From positions 23,164,311 through 23,228,310 of the forward strand of contig OX459095.1 in NCBI GenBank assembly GCA_949775045.1: DNA of 64,000 nucleotides, given 5' to 3'. Both the position numbers and the translations under genes were made by a program. Positions 11,499-22,208 of the stretch are shown piece by piece. The DNA comes from Metridium senile. Taxonomy: Eukaryota; Cnidaria; Anthozoa; Actiniaria; Metridiidae. The number at the start of each line of letters is the position of its first letter. Position 1 is the first letter of the stretch. Below the pieces are notes generated by a model. That model did not search any database, had not been told where the DNA came from, and saw only the letters and a list, made by a program, of their open reading frames with translations.

Positions 11499-12734
11499 CT
11501 AAGGAACTCTGTCAAAACCAGCAGATGACAATACATTGCAAAAGACTTCATAAATGCCATTACAGTCCACTTGAGATTCCTCAGTATCAGTAATCAATTG
11601 TTGGAGCATAAAAATTACGAAATCCTCAAACCTATCAGGCATCAATAGTTCATTAATTTGTTCAAGAAATTTCACAGAAGACAAAGGGACATCTCAGGTT
11701 TTCTTCTCTTGCGCAGTGGAGGTGTACCTTGTTGTTGGATTGTTCTTTTTCCATGTGGATTGCCACAGTTTAGACATCTACAAGATGAAGTGCATCCTGT
11801 AAGATTTTGAAAACACTTACACCTGGACCCATAGCTAGGACAGAAGCACAGAAGGCCTTGCTTTTATCCTTTGCTCCTCCCTTGCCACATGAACATGAAA
11901 GTTGTTTTTCTTTGTCTTCCTTCTTTTTCTCTGAAAATGAAGACTGGCTGTTAACTGCCGTTACAGCATCATAATGCCCTTTCCCAGACTGGTTGAAGGC
12001 CACTTAGATAGGAACATTGCTAAGAGGGTTTTCCCTTGGTATCAGAGGTATTATGGGATAGCTGTTGATTGAGGAATATATAACAATGGGAATTTTCAGT
12101 GCATTACATAATGCTAGTAGCACACTGTTGCCAAGCTCACAGTCAAATGTTCCATGATTTAAGAAAGACAGAGCTGTTTCTTCAAAGGATGATTGATGTG
12201 AAGAAGTTGAAAACAGTGAACATTGTTCACTGTTCATTCCAAGCCATTCATCTACTAAAAGTTTTCTTAAAGTACTTATCCTTTTAATGTTAGGCTGGTT
12301 GGCAGATATGTTGATGCTATTGAGATAAGTGCAGACTTCATGTTTATTGTCAAAGAAACTATCGATTCCAATAGAAATAGACGAAAAACAACAGTCACCA
12401 TCGACTGGAACAGGTACTCGCTGTAAATCAGAGATAGATAAAGCTCTGTCGAGTCTTGCTTCACCTTCAACATAATCTCTGAGTCCATGGTGCCTATCAC
12501 TTGAGAACAGCAATAAAACTGAAGAAGAATCATCCATGAATACCTGTTAGCAAGAATGGGGCTACTTGAAAAATGCTTTGCTGATACTTGACATAACAGC
12601 AGTTCTACTTGAAATGTTTTCAACATCCACACTTAAAGTCACTCCATCCTCCTCATCAGTTGTATCAGATTCATAGCTGTCACCAAAAGATGCTTTAAAA
12701 AGTGGTAAGTCATCCTTGAGCACCGTCATCACAG
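11499..12734 (-). pseudogene. OTU cysteine protease plus CXC (tesmin-like) region of the element protein
   Basis: Read on the minus strand, an acidic lead (SYESDTTDEEDGVT) is followed by an OTU domain. VPVDGDCCFSSISIG holds the catalytic Asp-x-x-Cys box and GKGHYDAVTAV the catalytic His. A Cys-rich tail follows: SCSCGKGG, then in a shifted frame RCKCFQNLTGC and CRCLNCGNPHGK, a C-x-C pattern like tesmin/CXC DNA-binding motifs, then FLEQINELLMPDRFEDF. Damage: TAA at 12004-12006 just before the His box, a frameshift near 11815, and a TGA after SLCLL near 11685. OTU enzymes cleave ubiquitin chains; the role inside a transposon is unknown. The 5' side joins the DDE region at 14580-16138 across the nested insertion at 12735-14579. 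Confidence 0.7.
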
Positions 12735-12960
12735 TCTAAATAGGCTTCAAGCCGAAAAATCTAAATTTAGCCCAAACGCTTGAACCCACTTGAGAATTTA
12801 TGCTCCCCAGTCTCAGCAAAGTCAATGCTCTTCTCCGTTCCTTTGTTCTATTTGAACCAATCACGGCTCGTCTTTTACGTCTATTAAAGGTGAGAGAATC
12901 GGTTTTTGTCGTTTTAAAGTTTCTAATACTTTTTAGAATTTTAAGTTAGCAATTGTGTAA

Positions 12961-13119
12961 AATGAGTGCTCGAGGCAGTTATAGTAAGATCAGCGACAAG
13001 GAGAGAGAGATTCTAGTACGTTATTATAACGATGGAATGACAAGTAAGGGTACTTCCTGTTCAAAACAAATCCAAGACGCTGCCGAAGAAAGTGGATTGA
13101 GCGAAGATAGAATAAAGGT
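12961..13119 (+). CDS. N-terminal exon with homeodomain-like helix-turn-helix
   Basis: MSARGSYSKISDKEREILVR is followed by YYNDGMTS and ESGLSEDRIK, and the exon ends at a GTAGGT-like donor after ATAAAG. The helical pattern ending SEDRIK resembles the start of a homeodomain-like HTH (normally continuing KNWIG), as found with tyrosine-recombinase and KDZ-type elements. It lies just inside the left TIR. Downstream exons up to the recombinase part at about 13250 are missing or unrecognised. Confidence 0.5.
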
Positions 13120-13244
13120 AGGTATAGAAATATAACATTGCTTCAAAACAATCTTGTTGTGGACACTACATTTCTACGAATATAGCTGATAAAATGTTAG
13201 ATACGCTAGCTAAACTCAACACGAGTATTTGACGCGTTGGCAGG

Positions 13245-13600
13245 ACGATCGACTTACGTGCAGTCGGTGCAGTGAGAAGCTCGCTGGAAGGTAAGCACCA
13301 ACCGTACCTATTCCTCACAGAGTCAGGCGGAAGGGTCCGTTCGGGTGCGGTAAGTAAGATGCTGCTGTCCTTTTGTAAAGTCACTGGGGCAAACATCAGA
13401 AAGCCCATCCACTCAACGGCCATCCGCAAGATGTGGGTTAGTCACATGGAGATGGCGGGCAAGACTGACAAGGAGAAGGCTGACCTCGCGTTTCTCATGA
13501 AACATTCAAGGAGAACCGCAGAGAGCTGGTACGATCTTACAAGAAAAAACAAGAACGCAAGTAATGCTGACCAACTCATTTTATTGTCTATACTGTTGAC
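13245..13600 (+). pseudogene. Crypton-like tyrosine recombinase, C-terminal catalytic exon
   Basis: The reading frame YLFLTESGGRVRSGAVSKML, then IHSTAIRKMWVSHMEMAG, LAFLMKHSRRTAESWYDLT carries the C-terminal catalytic pattern of tyrosine recombinases: Arg in AIRK, His in KHSRRT, and nucleophile Tyr in SWYDL at the usual spacing. It is in the same orientation as the HTH exon at 12961. The N-terminal catalytic Arg exon is not seen, so this copy is partial. Local GC is higher than the surroundings. Confidence 0.65.
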
Positions 13601-13949
13601 TGAGCAATCCATTTTAATCATTCTAGTTACATCTTTGACAGCATTTCTTAATGGGGCAGCTTGGAATTTCATTACCTATTAATTATATAGCTACTACATG
13701 TAGTTAATCCCATATCAACAAGAAATGCCCAATTAAGAAAATAATTGGACAGTTTACAAGATAATTATTAAATTACTGCTATGGAGCAATTCATTCCTAC
13801 CATGACTATCAATGCGAGTAAACAGCCTTTTAACTTGTGTGCTGCATCGATGGCCATATCCCACGACACCATGGTCTGCATACAGTGGGACAAACATTTT
13901 ATCCTTCACACAAAAGAAATATCATAACTTTAATAAAAAGTATAACACT

Positions 13950-14390
13950 TTAGATAAATAGATTCACATTAATGATTACCTTCCTTATTTCAAGTAAATG
14001 AAACTGGTTTCTTTCGACGTGCAAGCAATGAGCACATTTGCTACACATGTATTGCCGTGGCCCACAGGATTCGCATCTAATCGTTGCCACATCTTGGCAA
14101 CAAATAACACAAACAGATTCACTTGGAAGAAATGAACAGTCGATAAATGCAGCTTGAAGTTGATTTCTGATGTTGCTCCAATTTTCTAACAGCTGGATAT
14201 TTCGCTTTTGATGATGCGTTAAGCCAGTAGATGGCTGCTCGAAAGATGACGAACTATTGTCTGAAGATGTGAACTTTTCTTTAACATTCAAAGATGTTGA
14301 GTTTTCAATAATGAGTGGAATTTGAAATGGCTTTTTTCTCTGTTTTACTTTTATGGTTGTTTTGAATTTGGCCTTTTTAAATTTGGCCAT
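13950..14390 (-). CDS. N-terminal exon of a KDZ-type protein with CxxC cluster
   Basis: A basic start (MAKFKKAKFKTTIKVKQRKK) and a Ser-rich linker are followed by QLLENWSNIRNQLQAAF and a Cys/His cluster (VCVICC, CESCGPRQYMCSKC, CLHVERNQFHLLEI), ending RK at a GTAATC donor near 13982. The N-x-W...R...L helix followed by a CxxC...H...H treble-clef-like cluster is typical of the first exon of KDZ transposases. The remaining exons are absent, consistent with an internal deletion. It faces the recombinase gene from the opposite TIR. Confidence 0.55.
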   Translation of the reverse strand: MAKFKKAKFKTTIKVKQRKKPFQIPLIIENSTSLNVKEKFTSSDNSSSSFEQPSTGLTHHQKRNIQLLENWSNIRNQLQAAFIDCSFLPSESVCVICCQDVATIRCESCGPRQYMCSKCAHCLHVERNQFHLLEIRKVIINVNLFI

Positions 14391-14579
14391 TTTGATCTCG
14401 AAAGAAGTCGTTCATGGCAATCAACACAAAATCAAGTAAAAGACGAGCCGTGATTGGTTCAAATAGAACAAAGGAACGGAGAAGAGCATTGACTTTGCTG
14501 AGACTGGGGAGCATATATTCTCAAGTGGGTTCAAGCGTTTGGGCTAAATTTAGATTTTTCGGCTTGAAGCCTATTTAGA

Positions 14580-16138
14580 CTCTGTGATGATGGTGCCTCG
14601 AGATCCTGTAATGATTGAGAGCTTTCAGCTGTTTGACTATAATCTAACAGAAGTTCTTGTCCAACTCCAAATCGTTCATTAGATAACTTTGCACCTGATG
14701 CTAAAAATTTCATATACCATTCATTTACTGGTGTCATTAAAGATCTTCCTTTTCTATCCCTGACAAACAGCCTTCTCGAACATGTCTTAGCAATTTTTCT
14801 ATCTCTGTAATAGCTATGTCAGGTAAGAGTTTCACGTCTTCAACATTTTCTTTAGACCACTTACTTATGAATTCCTTTAATTTGCGTTCTATCTCATGTG
14901 GTGAGGGTGTCTCTTTTTTCTTATATTGGTGAAATCAGTGTCATCTCTAAAAAAAACAACCTTAAATTCTTGTTCATCTCTGCTCGGACAGTTCGTAACA
15001 TAGGGGATACACCCTTCCTTGGAATTTTTTCAAGAATTCGCTTTATAGCATGAAAAATATCCAACTTAATTAGAATGTTTTAGCCAAATATGTTTTTCAA
15101 CTTGTTGCCTACATTACAACAGTTGTCCACCACTAATCCATCAAAAAAAATTCCTGCTTGGTCATGTCTCCGCTTCAATCCAAGTAAGAGGTCTTTGACA
15201 CTGTCAATAGACGTTCCTCTTGTCAGTTGCCAAGCCAAAACTTAACTTTTTTCATTCATTACAATAAAATTAGAATTAAACATTTTAATCCATTGGTTAT
15301 TTTTCAAGTAGCCAATGTTTGCAGATATTTTAAAGGTGTGATCTGAAGAGATCCATTTTGCTGTTTTGGAGGCCATATGTTGAGTGAACATATCTCTGCA
15401 TTCAAAAAACTTTCGTAAATATATATGATTAAATAAATTCCTCCCTATGAAAGTCTTCGTTGGCTGGTACTCAGAAAAAGGCAAATGTGTTGATTCAAGA
15501 TTCCTCCTGTAATATTCACAAGCTTTGCGGCAGTGCTGTGAACTATGCATGTTAATGATAATAGTCTCCACGTCTTGAATACGAACTCCACAGTTGATGC
15601 TACTTGAAGCAAAATCAAAAAGTTCGTTTGTGACTCCAGACTTATGGAATAGTACGAAGGGAATCTGGATTGCTTTTGACGATAGAGTTCTTAGTATTTC
15701 GGGATCATGTGCTACAACCTGGTGATGATTTTCGCAAAGATACCACGATGAAACCAACAGAACACGTTCTTGAACACAAAACAAAGTTCGAGGCATGGTT
15801 AGAGCTGTTGATGCATCTGTCCATCTCCAGAAACGCAATTTACTAGTGCAACGAGGACATTTTAATAAGTCTGTATTCGTTTGTTGCAATGGATTCCACA
15901 AGATCAAAGGTGGAATGGTGAACGTCGATGGATCCTCCGGTAAACAATCGCGATAACTCGCCATAACCCTTACTGCTGCACACGTTCCGGTACTTTCCAA
16001 CTCCTTTATTGACTTTTGGATGAATTGAATCCATGATTGAGGAAACGGAATCGTATGAATAGCGCTAAAAACTAGAAAGAGAGATATAAAAGCCAGGTAA
16101 CAACTAGGAAATGTTCGCCGTTTTATTATGTAAGCCAT
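14580..16138 (-). pseudogene. DDE-type transposase with zinc-binding N-terminus (DUF6729-like), decayed
   Basis: The main frame runs from an ATG at 16138 to a TAA at 15242. It contains LLKCPRCTSKLRFWRW, then SSWYLCENHHQVVAHD, the Cys/His knuckle typical of DUF6729-like proteins, and ISSDHTFKISANIGYL with a probable catalytic Asp. Beyond the stop the same protein continues in pieces: VLAWQLTRGTSIDSVKDLL, LVVDNCCNVGNKLKNIFG (second acidic site), IFHAIKRILEKIP and GVGQELLLDYSQ. At least one stop and several indels in A/T runs (for example about 15147, 14950) break it. It would continue into the OTU part at 12734 but for the nested insertion, suggesting a zinc finger-DDE-OTU-CXC protein. The family name is from memory. 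Confidence 0.6.
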
Positions 16139-16198
16139 TATATTATTTGACCGCTGCTGACCATCAGTACTGATCGCTCATGCACAGGTAGCCCAAAC

Positions 16199-16335
16199 AA
16201 TACATATCTACCGCTCCATCGATCTAATCGATCCATCGATCTACCGATTCATTGATCCAATCGATCCATGAACTACAAATCCATCGATCCAATTGATCCA
16301 TCGTTCTACCAATCCATCGATCTAATCGTTTGTGA
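16199..16335 (-). repeat. Satellite array, reverse orientation, inner right
   Basis: Same GATCGATGG-type satellite as 8931-9267 but inverted (CCATCGATCTAATCGAT). It sits immediately upstream of the minus-strand transposase start at 16138 and mirrors the left array ahead of the ATPase fragment. Confidence 0.85.
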
Positions 16336-16459
16336 CGAGCCCTGTACCCTACATTTTGTACTCAGCAGGATTGACACGGTTGTTAGTTAAGTCATTAATC
16401 CAATTTGATCTAACCAATGGGGATGAGACTAAAGATTGATAAGTTTAATATTGTCTTGT

Positions 16460-16938
16460 ACTACAATATCATGGAAATGATAAAGAAAGTTTCACGCTTC
16501 AGAAAGCGATTCAGAGGAAAAGTTTGAAGAAAGTACAAGTTATTGAAGTTTTCCTTGAGATCTGTGCTATTCTACATTATATACATTCAAAGGATTACCT
16601 TCACAACGACAATATTTCAAACAACGTTGTAATCTATACCCACACAGAAAATAACTGTCAATATAAACCAGTTTTGATTGACTTTGGCAAAAGCAAACGC
16701 ATCGAACAAGGAGAAAAAAGAGCAAGGTTGCGAGCGCTAGCTATTTACCTCCAGGGTCATCAAGAATCGATCGATGGAGAGCGACATTTATTCTCTAGGT
16801 AAAATGCTTGAGGTAGCTGTTGGGCAGCGAAATTTTAAGGATAATTCATTCTCAAAACTCATTCCTAGAATAACCAGGATATTACCATCCGAACTAGCTT
16901 CGACAACTAAAATTATTGATGCTTTAAATGATATATAG
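16460..16938 (+). pseudogene. Protein kinase domain fragment, frameshifted
   Basis: The frame gives YHGNDKESFTLQKAIQRK (hinge region), then YIHSKDYLHNDNISNNVVI and PVLIDFGKSKRI. HND..xNN matches a kinase catalytic loop with Asp-Asn and DFG is the metal-binding motif. After about 16735 other frames take over: SYLPPGSSRID, then DIYSLGKMLEVAVG to a stop at 16936-16938. That is the expected order for a kinase C-lobe broken by two indels. It lies between two satellite arrays, suggesting capture by a mobile element. No N-lobe with VAIK or Gly loop is seen. Confidence 0.65.
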
Positions 16939-17098
16939 CGGCCGATCCTATGCGAATCACGTACAAGCAATGTAACTCAATACCGAGCTGATGACATGAG
17001 CTACACCGATTCTGTCCATAGTTAATTGGATTTGCGGTTAGTTTGCATCACCTAATGTTCTTCGCAAAGTCCAAAATCAAGGGTACGGGACTCATCAT

Positions 17099-17418
17099 GC
17101 ATCGTTCTAATCGATCTACCGATCTAATCGATCCATCGATCTAATTGATCCATCGATCTAATCGATCCATCGTTCTAATAATCGATCTACCGATCTAATT
17201 GATCCATCGATCTAATCGATCCATCGATCTAATCGTTCCATCGTTCTAATCGATCTACCGATCCATCGATCTAATTGATCCATCGATCTAATTGATCCAT
17301 CGATCTAATTGATCCATCGTTCTAATCGATCTAATCGATCTACCGATCTAATTGATCTACCGATCTAATCGATCTACCGATCTAATCGATCTACCGATCT
17401 AATCGATCTACCGATTAT
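17099..17418 (-). repeat. Satellite array, reverse orientation, outer right
   Basis: About 320 bp of CGATCTAATCGATCTACC/CCATCGATCTAAT modules, the inverted counterpart of 8931-9267. The right terminal repeat follows directly. Confidence 0.9.
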
Positions 17419-17425
17419 ACGATTA

Positions 17426-17496
17426 TACTGAATTACTATCCAATGACACAGTAACTGTCTGACGTCACCGGTGACTTGTTATACCGTGCATCAACC
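17426..17496 (-). repeat. Right terminal inverted repeat of the composite element
   Basis: On the plus strand TACTGAATTACTATCCAATG is followed by ACACAGTAACTGTCTGAC, the inverted copy of 8847-8905, and the match resumes to TATACCGTGCATCAACC after a short insert. The two repeats bracket 8.65 kb. The flanks (GATCCTTT left, GATTTGTC right) are not a convincing target duplication. Confidence 0.65.
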
Positions 17497-17796
17497 GATT
17501 TGTCTTGGAGCCTTCCTCTTCGATCTGCTTGCTTGACTTTCCATTTCCTTGGCCGAAAAATTTGCTTTAAACAGGTCGGGAAACTTTTCATTTGGTCCTT
17601 GCTCACCAGGTCAGTGTAAAGCACAAATATACCTGTTTCTTGTGATGTTCTGCACGTCAACGTTGGCGGTGCGTTATCTATCGTTGCTTGGAACGCTCTC
17701 CAGACGTTCTTCAACGATTTCCGTTTTAATCCACGTCTAATACGTCGTGAAAGACATCGCTATTATCTACAAAGTACAAGGGAGAAATCATCGCCA

Positions 17797-18400
17797 TGGC
17801 AACGAGAAGTGAACTTGTTAAATCGCGTGGACATGCGAAACGCCTCATTACAAGGAAAATGAATGAAATAATTGAATTAATGGAAGACAATGAAAATATG
17901 TTAGCTGTCAAAGGAAAGTCTACGGAGTTGATGATCTTTACGTGAACTTTGTGAGCACTCACGAAGAGCTAAATCAATTAATCGAAGATGAAGATGAACA
18001 AGAAATGTGTAACGTTTATTGCGGGCAAGTGAAAGAAAATGTTACTCAACTACAAGAAAACGTGAAACTGTGGATAACGGGAATAGAGACATCGAATTAT
18101 CTTAATGATATGGACTTAGACCTTGACGATTCAATAGGCAATCACGGATCGACGTCATCCACAAGAAGCGTGCTATCTGATGCACAAGCGCAAGCATCGG
18201 CCAAAAAGGCTATGCTTGAAGCCGAGCAAGCCATAATTCAAAAGCTGCACGAGCTCGAGCTTCAGGAGTTGCAATTGCGACAACGAAAAGAAAACATCAC
18301 ACTCTCTATCAATCAGGCGAAGGCGGAGGCTGAGGAGAAGGCATACGACCAAGCTGAGATGTTAAACTACGAAACGCCCCATGGACCATTTATGCCATAA
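17797..18400 (+). pseudogene. Gag-like N-terminal fragment of an LTR-type retroelement (BEL/Pao-like)
   Basis: An ATG frame beginning MATRSELVKSRGHAKRLITR runs to about 17942, where one indel shifts it to VNFVSTHEELNQLIEDEDEQ. A helical, Glu/Gln-rich segment follows with a coiled coil (LEAEQAIIQKLHELELQELQ), ending GPFMP-stop. The pattern of basic start, short helices and an acidic middle resembles the N-terminus of BEL/Pao gag proteins of invertebrates. No protease, reverse transcriptase or LTRs follow, so only a fragment is here. Tentative. Confidence 0.4.
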
Positions 18401-18481
18401 TCTCCTGGTACGAAAAATTATTCAACTCAGTTGAGAATTCAATGATACCTTCCAATGTACCACCTGAACTTCAGGGTTTAA

Positions 18482-21422
18482 GCCAAATAGAATAAATGCT
18501 AAAGCAATTCCTATTATGAGAGTGTATGTCAAACCAGGTGGACAGAGAGGTTATTCTGGGCATTGTATCAATTTGCCCCAACAAATATCTGAACTAGCTC
18601 ATTCTCTACCTAGATATGCTAAAGATCTTCCATTAATTCTTGTGACAATGAAAGGGAAGGAAAACACCTATAAGGATGTCATTGTTCGAAAAGAAAGGGT
18701 TGAAATTGCGTTAAATTGGTTGATCAAAAAAAAAACTTATGCAGAGATATACAAGTTAATTCTGAATCCCTAGAAGCATTGCCAGTTAATGGTGTTCCTG
18801 TAGACCTTCAAACCATTGAAAATAATATAGTTCTTGACAATTTAGATAATGACATTGATGGAATTGATGACTATGAACAAATATTTGATAAGCATACAGA
18901 AACAAGTAGTTTTCTTCCCCAGAATGAAAATGAACAGCTAGAGAATGCTGCAATTCAAGAGAAATTAAACTTTCAAAATAAATTGGAGTGGCCATCAATA
19001 GGAAACGAACCTCTAAATTAATTCACAACACCATTTCTTGCTACTTTGGCATTTCCTACTCTTTTTCCAGATGAAAAAGGTGGTCCAACAAACCCAGCTT
19101 TACGTAGAGATGTTCCTCTTTCTAGTAGAATACAACATCTAATAAAATTTGCCGAGCATATTGATGATCAATGGATTTACAGGTTCACCTCTCATCCTTG
19201 GTACAAAGAAAAAGAACTTTACAACAAAGTAAAATTTTTCTTAAGCAAAATCCTGGTGAATCGCATCTAACTATGGATGAATTGCATGAAATGGCCTGCA
19301 ATAATAGTTCTTCAATATTTATCTAAGCTTTCAAGATATTTGGGTAATATAACAAGACGTTCTGCTTATTGGTATAAAATAAGAGAAGACCTGAAAGCAA
19401 TTATAGCTCACAAGGAAGCTCCTACTATCTTTTTCACATTAAGAAGGCAAAAAAGCATCTAAGAAAATTTGTGATTATGTAGACTCTTTACTTTCAACAT
19501 ATCATCCTGCGCCACTATATAGTAATTGGACAAAACCAACTGTTCATCCGTGTAAAAAACATCATGAAGACATACTAGCTGTTGATCGGAATAATGATTA
19601 TATTGACCTTTTGAATACTGTTCAACGCCATACACATTATAGTACAAAACATTGTTTAAGACCAAAACAAAATCAAGAAAATTTCCATTGTCGATTTAGT
19701 TTCCCATTTGAGTGTTGTAATAACACTCCACTCCAGTTTGAACAAGTGCACAATAAAGATAAAACTATTCAATACAAAGCCAAAAGTATAACAAAGCGAA
19801 ATGATCCCAGATTAAACAACCATCAACCAACACAGCTTGTAGGTTGGCGGGCAAATTGTGATATTCAAGTTGTAATAGATCATCATGCATGTGTTGAGTA
19901 TCTCTCGAAATATGCTGCTAAGGATGAACCCAGATCTCCCATGTTAAAAGACACTTTAATGCAGTTATGAAAAATGCAAATCCTCACTTAGCACCTCAAA
20001 AAGCAATGAAAAAAGTCATGATGAAAACACTTGGGGAAAGAGACTTTAGAGCTCAAGAAACAATGCATTTACTTCTTTCTTTGAAATTGTACAGTACCAC
20101 TTTCACTGTGTTGTCTGTTAAGGTGACACCGCATTTCCAAATGACAGATTTGCGTATTTCAATTGTCAAAAATCTTCGGAGCCGAAATTTATTCCGCTAC
20201 AAAAGGGTCACAAAAAACATGCTATTATTTTGTAGCGGAACTTCGGCTCCGAAGATTCTTTAAAAACTTTTTTTAAATTTTGGATACAAAATGTGTAATA
20301 ACAGCAACCACTGGTAAAGCAGCCTGTAACATAGGTGGCGTGACAATTCATTCATTTCTGAAGCTCCCTATTGGTCCTAAATCCCACAATGAGTTATCAG
20401 GTGAAAGTCTTGTACAATTACAAAACAGGTTTTTAGATGTAGAATATATACTTATTGATGAGTATTCCATGCTTGGGCAATCAACCTTTGGGTGGATTGA
20501 TAGACGTTGTAGACAATCTACTGGTTTAAAACAACAATTGTTTGGTGGAAAGTCTATATTATTGATTGGTGATCCAGGACAATTACCTCCAGTTGCTGAT
20601 AAACCATTGTTCCATTCAAAGCCAACTGGTAATATAGAAGAACAAGGTTATTTTGCTTATCACATGTTCAATAAAGTAGTTATTCTTACAACCAATCAAA
20701 GGGTTACAGGTTCAGATTCTGCACAAATTTCATTTAGAGAATTACTCCTAAGATTAAAAATGGAGAAACAAATGAAGATGATTGGAAATGTTTGTTAAGT
20801 AGACAACCCACATGTGTTTCAGACATAGACAGTTTCAAAAGTGTAACTAACTAGATTGTATTACAGAAATGAAGATGTTGCAAAAAATAACTATGAACAG
20901 TTAATACAACTACATACTCCAATTGCAGAAATAAATGCTAGACATTCATCAGAAAAAGTAAAGAATATAAACTCTCAAAACCTGTTTGGCTTGGAGCCCA
21001 CTCTTCTTCTTCTTGCAAAAGGTGCCCTTGTAATGCTTACAATAAATCTGTGGTCTTCAGTAGGTCTGTGTAATGGTTCAACAGGCACTGTTGTCGATAT
21101 CATTTACTCAACCAATCATCGGCCACCAGTATTACCTATGGCTGTTATTATAAAGTTTGATAACTATTCTGGTCCTTCGTTTTTTGCTTTCCAAAACTGT
21201 GTTCCTATTCCTCCAATAACTGCCACTGTTAACAATGGAGGCACTGTCCATGAAAGACAGCAAGTTACCGTTAAACTTGAATGGGCACTAACTATACATA
21301 AAAGCCAGGGAATGACCCTAAACAAAGCGTGGGTTGATATAGGAAAAAAGAAACCAACCTTTGGTATTTCCTATGGCTCGAATTGGTCGTCGATCTGTAC
21401 GTTAGACTTCAGTAGTTTATAA
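18482..21422 (+). pseudogene. Helitron Rep/helicase, decayed with internal deletion
   Basis: This is a rolling-circle transposon protein in many frames. The N-terminal part (18516-19260) has [20 protein letters not shown] and LAFPTLFPDEKGG, and WIYRFTSHPWY matches the Helitron-like N domain. The Rep region (19270-19970) has [40 protein letters not shown] and KYAAKDEP. TLGERDFRAQETMHLLLSLK follows near 20030. The helicase then begins abruptly at 20280: TATTGKAACNIGGVTIHSF (motif Ia), ILIDEYSM (II), LIGDPGQLPPV (III), GALVMLTINLWSSVGLCNG and WALTIHKSQGMTL (V/VI). The Walker A region and several hundred residues are missing at the foldback near 20170-20260. Frameshifts and stops occur near 18770, 19021, 19270, 19460 and 20797. 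No TC/CTRR ends were identified. Confidence 0.8.
20170..20258. repeat. Foldback at the Helitron deletion point
   Basis: The arms AATCTTCGGAGCCGAA...TTCCGCTACAAAA and their inverted copy TTTTGTAGCGGAA..TTCGGCTCCGAAGATT enclose about 20 bp. The left arm has a few extra bases. It sits exactly where Helitron coding similarity is interrupted. Confidence 0.75.
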
Positions 21423-21429
21423 ACTTAAA

Positions 21430-22200
21430 AGTACTTTGTTAAAGAATACAATCATGAAATAATGCAATAAACTAGACTATAAATTAATAATAATTTAGAA
21501 AACGTACCGTTTAATTCGCTTGTTGTTTTCTCAGCGATTAAAGATGGTAATTAAAACTTCCACTGACCGTCAGTACTTATTGCGTAGTTTTCGGTTTTAC
21601 CATAGACTTTCGCCAGCCTAAAAAAAAAACGGTTTCCAGTGACTCCAAACCTTCTATGTATGGAATACGGCTTCTGTGACGCTCTAGGGCAGTCTCTGAA
21701 TTATTAAATCGATAAAGGCTAATGTGCTACAATCGAGGTCAGATTTCAGCTATCATTACGTACAACTCCAAATACGTGTCATCATATCCGGACATCGTAT
21801 CTGGACAAAGTCAAAGTTGGTAACATAACAGAGACGCAGTGGAAGCCGAATTTTGACCCGTAGCTTTTGAAATAGGCCTACGAAATATGGAAAATAGCCT
21901 TGTTGAATAAGTTAAAAAAAGTAAAACAGTTGTCAGTTATGAGGTGCCATATGGGACAATATTGTATACCAATAAATATTTATAACACATCAAACATATA
22001 CGCTATGGTGGCATTTATTTATAACATTGGTTTCTATATGTAAAGTATTGGGTTCATATATATGGTCTAATGACACAAATATTTTCTTTAAAACAAATAT
22101 ATTTCAAATGTCCATTTCGCTGTTTTTTCTATTTATTTACAAATATATAGAGTATGCACAAAATATATATACGTTACTACCGTAAAATATATATGGCTAT
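21430..22200. other. Non-coding stretch after the Helitron
   Basis: AT-rich, with no supported exon. It may include the Helitron 3' end, but no CTRR with a preceding hairpin could be picked out by eye. Confidence 0.3.
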
Positions 22201-22208
22201 TGTGCCCG

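Larger units (their letters stand above)
12735..14579. mobile_element. Nested 1.85 kb DNA element with 144 bp TIRs
   Basis: Bases 12735-12878 and 14436-14579 are inverted copies of each other, 144 bp with a single mismatch, beginning TCTAAATAGGCTTCAAGCC. An ATG exon opens inward about 80 bp inside the left repeat (12961) and about 46 bp inside the right one (14390). The element interrupts the OTU/DDE minus-strand gene. No clean target duplication is visible; both flanks instead carry inverted CATCACAG/CTGTGATG. Near-identical repeats imply a recent insertion or gene conversion. The interior keeps only the 5' ends of both genes plus one later exon, so it is probably an internally deleted, non-autonomous copy. 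Confidence 0.85.

Noticed and set aside
17436..17714. Minus-strand 92-codon frame next to the right terminal repeat
   Set aside because: Part of it lies inside the terminal inverted repeat, and no domain or splice context supports it.
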